A stretch of 18,325 nucleotides of DNA from CAZTKP01 sp964614215 (GTDB lineage: Bacteria; UBP6; UBA1177): NCBI GenBank assembly GCA_964614215.1, contig CAZTKP010000041.1, positions 1 to 18,325 on the forward strand, read 5' to 3'. Every line of letters starts with the position of its first letter. Position 1 is the stretch's first letter. Shown one piece after another: positions 14,455-18,325 of this stretch. Below the pieces are notes generated by a model. It saw nothing but the letters and a program-made list of their open reading frames with translations. It ran no database searches and was not told where the DNA came from. A program made the translations under genes and the position numbers.

Positions 14455-15150
14455 TCAGCTTTTACTCTTTATACTCGCAATAGCAAGAAAGACTCCAAGC
14501 ACTATACCTAAAACTGCAGCAAAAAGAACTCTGTGCTGTGCCGGCATAAGAAAAGTTATTGTATGAGCGGGAATCCAGAATAAAGGTATTGTCTTTAAAA
14601 AAACAAAGCTCCACTGAACTTTCCAGTTAAGATTCACAAAATGTTTCTCAAATTTAATAGGTGTAAAAAAACCTTTTAATGTCCCGCCTGTCTCAACAAT
14701 ATGCATATCCGTGATCCGGTGCAGCGTCATGAAGATAGGCGCAAAGATAACATTCATTGCAACACTTACGGAAAACGCCGTTAAAAGTTTCATCCATGAA
14801 AATCCTTTCTGGGCAAGTATTGCGGCGGAAACATCAAATCCCAGATACTTCAGGAAATTGGGGGTGCCCGATCCGAAAATAACAAAAGCGGCCTTTATTC
14901 CTATCCCCAGAAATCCCCAGACAATTGCTCTTGGAATTATTCCGAAACCTTTTTCATTGTAGTTCCCCGTCTTTATTCTCAGACCGATAACCTCTCCAAG
15001 TGTTGCAAGAAAAGCAAACTTGATGAAACTCATTATAATTCCGTTGGAGGCATTGAACGACTTGTAGAGATCAAGAACAGCATCTGATACAAAAAATGGT
15101 AAAAATACAATAATGATAAAAACAATAAAGACAGCATCTTTCTTTTTCAT
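14455..15150 (-). CDS. Integral membrane protein with Mpv17/PMP22-like C-terminal region
   Basis: This is a 231-residue protein with about five to six hydrophobic segments and no cleavable signal. The C-terminal part (NLNWKVQWSFVFLKTIPLFW then PAHTITFLMPAQHRVLFAA) resembles the Mpv17/PMP22 signature, in which a W-x-x-W helix is followed by a proline- and asparagine/threonine-containing segment ending P..xRV. This recognition is from memory of the pattern and is tentative. Mpv17 proteins are eukaryotic organelle membrane channels, and the function of bacterial look-alikes is unknown. GAGG lies 9 nt before the ATG. The gene has its own promoter candidate, runs opposite the kelch gene and diverges from rplM. 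If the resemblance fails, it is an uncharacterised membrane protein. Confidence 0.75.
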   Translation of the reverse strand: MKKKDAVFIVFIIIVFLPFFVSDAVLDLYKSFNASNGIIMSFIKFAFLATLGEVIGLRIKTGNYNEKGFGIIPRAIVWGFLGIGIKAAFVIFGSGTPNFLKYLGFDVSAAILAQKGFSWMKLLTAFSVSVAMNVIFAPIFMTLHRITDMHIVETGGTLKGFFTPIKFEKHFVNLNWKVQWSFVFLKTIPLFWIPAHTITFLMPAQHRVLFAAVLGIVLGVFLAIASIKSKS

Positions 15151-15190
15151 TTAAGTTTTCCTCTAAATTTATAAGAACACCTTCATCGGC

Positions 15191-15220
15191 AATCTACAAT
15201 AAAAATATGTGTAACGTCAA
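15191..15220 (-). promoter_or_regulatory. Promoter candidate for the membrane-protein gene
   Basis: On the minus strand TTGACG (15215-15220), an 18-nt spacer and TAGATT (15191-15196). It lies about 40 nt upstream of the ATG at 15150. Confidence 0.4.
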
Positions 15221-15301
15221 CATTAAATATTCTCCGCTATGTCAGAATATAGCTCAAGATATTGAGATTTATGGCATTCTAAGGTTTCTTCTAAAAATTC
15301 C

Positions 15302-15329
15302 TTGACAACATCGACGCTCTATGTAACAT
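15302..15329 (+). promoter_or_regulatory. Promoter of the rplM-rpsI operon
   Basis: A perfect TTGACA (15302-15307), a 16-nt spacer and TAACAT (15324-15329). Transcription would begin near 15336, leaving a leader of about 34 nt that contains a small hairpin around the ribosome binding site. Confidence 0.55.
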
Positions 15330-15369
15330 TGTCATCGCTTTTTTGCTAACCACCGTAGAAGGTAGCGTT

Positions 15370-15801
15370 ATGGAACTGACTAAATACAAAAGAAAAGAAG
15401 ACGTTGAAAGAAAATGGTTTGAGATCGATGCTGAAGGTCAGACTCTCGGCAGACTTGCCACAAGAGTTGCAAATATGCTTCGTGGAAAAAACAAGGCTCA
15501 TTACTCACCACATGTTGACTGTGGTGATTATGTTGTGATCACAAATGCTGACAAGATCCATCTTTCAGGACAGAAATGGACTGACAAGAAGTACTACAGC
15601 TACTCAGGTTATCAGAGTGGTCTGAAGGAGCTTAGTGCAGAAAAAATGAGAGAAAAACATCCTGAGCACATCATTACACATGCTGTTAAGGGAATGCTTC
15701 CAAAGAACCGTCTCTCGAACCAGATCATTAAGAAGTTAAAAGTCTACACAGGAACTGATCATCCACATACTGGACAGAATCCTGAGAAGATCAACCTATA
15801 A
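15370..15801 (+). CDS. rplM: 50S ribosomal protein L13
   Basis: This 143-residue protein has the L13 landmarks ERKWFEIDAEGQTLGRLAT, LRGKNKAHYSPHVDCGDYVV, the G-Y-S/K-HP region (EKMREKHPEHIITHAVKGML) and PKNRL, and ends HPHTGQNPEKINL. It is an early-binding protein of the large ribosomal subunit. A longer frame begins at a TTG at 15343, but the ATG at 15370 gives the family-standard length and has AAGG (15359-15362) 7 nt upstream. It is followed after 24 nt by rpsI, the classic two-gene operon, with a consensus promoter upstream. A hairpin may pair with the ribosome binding site (see findings). Confidence 0.97.
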   Translation: MELTKYKRKEDVERKWFEIDAEGQTLGRLATRVANMLRGKNKAHYSPHVDCGDYVVITNADKIHLSGQKWTDKKYYSYSGYQSGLKELSAEKMREKHPEHIITHAVKGMLPKNRLSNQIIKKLKVYTGTDHPHTGQNPEKINL

Positions 15802-15825
15802 TTAATAATTATCGGAGATAAATTG

Positions 15826-16212
15826 ATGGAACAGTGGTATGCTACCGGCAAAAGAAAAACAGCCGTTGCAAGAGTATTTTTAAGACCGGGAAAAGGTGAA
15901 ATAGTCGTTAACGGTAAAACTCCGAAGGAGCATTTCTTTACCGACATTAACACAATGAAGCTGGACAATCCTCTTGAGCTCACAAACAATAAAGGCAAAT
16001 TCTCCATTCTCATCACCGTTAAAGGCGGCGGAGTCAGCGCACAGGCTGAAGCAGCCAGACACGGAATTGCCAGAGCTCTTGTCAGTTATAATCCTGAAGT
16101 AAGATCTGTTCTTAAAAAAGAAGGATTATTGAGAAGAGACGAAAGAATGAAGGAAAGAAAGAAATACGGCCAGAAGGGTGCAAGAGCAAGATTCCAGTTC
16201 TCAAAGAGATAA
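15826..16212 (+). CDS. rpsI: 30S ribosomal protein S9
   Basis: This 128-residue protein starts MEQWYATGKRKTAVARVFLR, the universal S9 opening. It continues with GKGEIVVNGK, GGGVSAQAEAARHGIARAL and LLRRDERMKERKKYGQKGAR, and ends in the invariant FSKR tail that reaches the ribosomal P site. A TTG three bases upstream also lies in frame, but the ATG at 15826 is the conventional start, with GGAG at 15814-15817 8 nt before it. It is the second gene of the rplM operon. A strong intrinsic terminator begins 32 nt after its stop codon. Confidence 0.97.
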   Translation: MEQWYATGKRKTAVARVFLRPGKGEIVVNGKTPKEHFFTDINTMKLDNPLELTNNKGKFSILITVKGGGVSAQAEAARHGIARALVSYNPEVRSVLKKEGLLRRDERMKERKKYGQKGARARFQFSKR

Positions 16213-16243
16213 TTCGATTCCCTTTTTTGATGTTGATATTTTG

Positions 16244-16273
16244 TCCCCCTCAATCGTGAGGGGGATTTTTTTT
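16244..16273 (+). terminator. Rho-independent terminator after rpsI, directly before metK
   Basis: A perfect 9-bp stem (TCCCCCTCA at 16244-16252, TGAGGGGGA at 16257-16265) with an ATCG loop is followed by eight T (16266-16273). The metK ribosome binding site starts only 2 nt after the T run, leaving no room for a promoter in between. Confidence 0.93.
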
Positions 16274-16286
16274 ATGAGGTGACAAT

Positions 16287-17444
16287 ATGAACAGACCCTA
16301 TCTTTTCACATCCGAATCAGTTACTGAGGGACATCCTGACAAAGTCGCAGACCAGGTAAGCGATGCTATCCTTGATGCGATAATAAAGGATGACAAAAAT
16401 GCCAGAGTTGCCTGTGAAACATTTGTTACAACAGGTCTCGTTGTAGTTGGCGGTGAGATCACAACAACTACCTATGCCGATATTCCCGAGATCGTAAGAA
16501 ACACCATTCTTGAGATCGGCTATCAGGACACAAATATCTGCGGGTTTGACGGACATACCTGCGGAGTTCTTTCAACTATCGATAAACAGTCTCCCGACAT
16601 TGCTCAGGGCGTTAATTCCGGCGAAGGACTGTTCAAAGAACAGGGTGCCGGCGACCAGGGTATTATGTTCGGTTATGCAACTAACGAAAACGAAGATTTT
16701 ATGCCTACACCGATAAATCTTGCACATCAGCTTACATACGAACTTGCTAAGAAAAGAAAGAGCGGCGAGATCCCTTTCATTCTCCCGGATGGAAAATCTC
16801 AGGTTTCTGTAAAATATGATAACGGCAAACCTGTCGCGGTTGACACAGTTCTTATAAGCACACAGCACCGGGCTGAAGTCGATTACGAAACAATAAAGGA
16901 AACTGTTATCGAAAAAGTTATCAAACCCGTCATTCCTTCACATCTTCTTCATGCTGACACGGAGTTTCTGGTCAATCCTACAGGAAAGTTCATAATCGGC
17001 GGACCTGTTGCTGATGCAGGACTTACAGGAAGAAAAATAATCGTTGACACTTACGGCGGAATGGGACGTCACGGCGGCGGAGCATTCTCAGGAAAGGACC
17101 CGTCTAAAGTTGACAGATCGGCAAGCTACATGGCCAGATACGTTTCCAAGAACATCGTTGCGGCAGGACTTGCGGAAAAATGTGAGATCCAGCTTGCATA
17201 CGCTATCGGCGTAGCTAAACCTGTTTCTGTCTATGTAAATACTTTCGGAACTTCAAAAATTCCTGAAGCAAATATTGAAAATGCAGTTAAAAAGTGTTTT
17301 GACATGAGACCTGCTGCAATTATCGAACAGCTCGATCTCCTCAAACCCGTTTACAAACGTACTGCCTCCTACGGACACTTCGGAAGAGATGGTTTCTCCT
17401 GGGATAAGACCGACAGGGTCAACGACCTTAAGAATCTAGTTTAA
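16287..17444 (+). CDS. metK: S-adenosylmethionine synthetase (methionine adenosyltransferase)
   Basis: This 385-residue enzyme makes S-adenosylmethionine from methionine and ATP. It carries TSESVTEGHPDKVADQVSDA at the N-terminus, FDGHTCGV, the signature GAGDQGIMFGYA, and the P-loop-like GGGAFSGKDPSKVDRSASY. The C-terminal part reads YGHFGRDGFSWDKTD. Length is standard and all motifs are intact. A GAGGTGA ribosome binding site (16276-16282) precedes the ATG. No SAM riboswitch is recognisable upstream. Its transcription must pass, or start within, the terminator hairpin 14 nt before the start codon, so it may depend on read-through from rplM-rpsI or on a promoter inside that region. The stop codon abuts the stop of the convergent SBBP gene. 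Confidence 0.98.
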   Translation: MNRPYLFTSESVTEGHPDKVADQVSDAILDAIIKDDKNARVACETFVTTGLVVVGGEITTTTYADIPEIVRNTILEIGYQDTNICGFDGHTCGVLSTIDKQSPDIAQGVNSGEGLFKEQGAGDQGIMFGYATNENEDFMPTPINLAHQLTYELAKKRKSGEIPFILPDGKSQVSVKYDNGKPVAVDTVLISTQHRAEVDYETIKETVIEKVIKPVIPSHLLHADTEFLVNPTGKFIIGGPVADAGLTGRKIIVDTYGGMGRHGGGAFSGKDPSKVDRSASYMARYVSKNIVAAGLAEKCEIQLAYAIGVAKPVSVYVNTFGTSKIPEANIENAVKKCFDMRPAAIIEQLDLLKPVYKRTASYGHFGRDGFSWDKTDRVNDLKNLV

Positions 17445-18325
17445 TTAAAGCTCTTCCGCACTGAACTTCACAATAAAAATATCGGTACCGCCTGAATTCT
17501 CAATTCCACCGAGATCGCCATCTGTAAATCCTGAAATATAGATGTTTCCATAGCTGTCCATCATGATCGGATATCCCATCTCCATCCCGGAACTTCCAAC
17601 CAGTTTTGTCCAGATAAGATTTCCGAACTTATCAACTTTCATCAGGAAAAAGTCCATGGAACCGGAATTTTTATATCCGTTAAAATTTCCATTCGAAAAA
17701 CCTAAAACGTAAAAACCGCTATAACCATCAGAAATTATCGCATTTGATCCGTCCCATTTACCGCTTTTCCAAATTTTCTCAAACTGTAATTCTCCAGCGC
17801 TATCAAGCTTTGCAAAATAAGCACCATAATCTTTTATATCGGCATCAACTAATCCACCATCACTAGTTCCGCATAAATAAACATTCGATTGCGAATCCCA
17901 TTCGATATCAACTGCAGTTTCAGACCCCACACTTCCCCACTGGCTTAACCATAAAAGATTTCCTGAAGTGCTGAACTTTGTCAGAAAACTATCGTAATTT
18001 CCACCTGCAAAGCCTGTACCTGCGAGATCCTCTGTTGTAGTTCCCGGCACATAAAGGTCTCCATTATGGTATTTTAAATACCCTGTTGAATTAAACCCTT
18101 CAGTACCCCATCGCTCGATCCAAATCCTTGATCCGTTTTTGTCATACTTCGCCACAAACGTTTCCTGAGCTCCCAGTATAAAATCTCCCTCTTGACGAGT
18201 ATTTATATTTCCTGAGACATAAAGGTTTTCCAAGTTGTCAAAAACCAGTTTCATTCCTATATCATCATTTTCAGTACCAAACTGTTCCACCCAGATCATG
18301 TCTCCGTTTTCATCAAGTTTCATCA
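17445..18325 (-). CDS. SBBP-type beta-propeller repeat protein (partial, 5' end outside window)
   Basis: The C-terminal 293 codons of a longer protein are visible; the frame is open to the right edge, and the ATG at 18321-18323 sits inside a repeat, so it is not the true start. The sequence is made of repeats of about 50-60 residues with the pattern F(L/V)xK(F/Y)DxxGNxxWxxxxG...(D/W)xxxNxYxxG. Examples are TFVAKYDKNGSRIWIERWG, SFLTKFSTSGNLLWLSQWG, FFLMKVDKFGNLIWTKLVG and NIYISGFTDGDLGG. These match SBBP beta-propeller repeats found in secreted or surface proteins of several Gram-negative and environmental phyla. A lipoprotein or secretion signal would lie outside the window. The ligand is unknown. 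The stop codon TAA directly touches the metK stop. Confidence 0.85.
   Translation of the reverse strand, partial: MKLDENGDMIWVEQFGTENDDIGMKLVFDNLENLYVSGNINTRQEGDFILGAQETFVAKYDKNGSRIWIERWGTEGFNSTGYLKYHNGDLYVPGTTTEDLAGTGFAGGNYDSFLTKFSTSGNLLWLSQWGSVGSETAVDIEWDSQSNVYLCGTSDGGLVDADIKDYGAYFAKLDSAGELQFEKIWKSGKWDGSNAIISDGYSGFYVLGFSNGNFNGYKNSGSMDFFLMKVDKFGNLIWTKLVGSSGMEMGYPIMMDSYGNIYISGFTDGDLGGIENSGGTDIFIVKFSAEEL

Noticed and set aside
16213..16286. SAM riboswitch upstream of metK
   Set aside because: Only 74 nt separate rpsI and metK, filled by a simple terminator hairpin; no multi-helix SAM-binding core is visible.
1..18325. CRISPR array, rRNA, tRNA or insertion sequence
   Set aside because: No spaced repeat array, no recognisable RNA gene and no transposase or integrase motif was seen anywhere in the window.

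Overview
The window looks like a draft-genome contig (a 21-base run of N lies at 5668-5688) from a free-living, probably strictly anaerobic bacterium of moderate A+T content. The anaerobe inference rests on a ferredoxin-linked 2-oxoacid oxidoreductase operon. Several proteins carry lipoprotein signal peptides, and there are two beta-propeller-like exported or surface proteins. I cannot assign a phylum from the sequence alone.

Layout. Positions 1-2619 (minus strand) hold a four-gene 2-oxoacid:ferredoxin oxidoreductase operon in the order ferredoxin, alpha, beta, gamma. The gamma gene runs off the left edge. Next come an FKBP-type prolyl isomerase lipoprotein (minus) and, divergent from it, a two-gene plus-strand unit: an MFS transporter and an ankyrin-repeat lipoprotein. 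The ankyrin gene is interrupted by the N gap and by an in-frame stop just after it. Positions 6146-7791 are the most accessory-looking part: a direct repeat, a promoter overlapped by a long palindrome, and a coupled abiEi-abiEii type IV toxin-antitoxin pair. The toxin gene runs 22 nt tail-to-tail into the 3' end of a long-form glutamine synthetase gene, which is itself translationally coupled to an upstream thymidine kinase gene (both minus).

Positions 10369-14454 (plus) carry a response-regulator/HD-GYP c-di-GMP phosphodiesterase, a YfcE-like phosphoesterase and a kelch-like lipoprotein. A membrane protein with an Mpv17/PMP22-like C-terminus lies opposite (minus), its stop codon abutting the kelch stop. 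Positions 15302-17444 (plus) are the conserved core block rplM-rpsI, an intrinsic terminator, then metK. The right edge holds the 3' part of an SBBP beta-propeller gene (minus), whose stop abuts the metK stop.

Most genes are housekeeping or envelope functions in compact arrangements. The features most worth checking are the abiE control region and its overlap with glnA, the interrupted ankyrin gene, the terminator placed directly in front of the metK ribosome binding site, and the tdk-glnA coupling. I did not find a convincing wholly new system; abiE is the one recognisable defence/addiction module.
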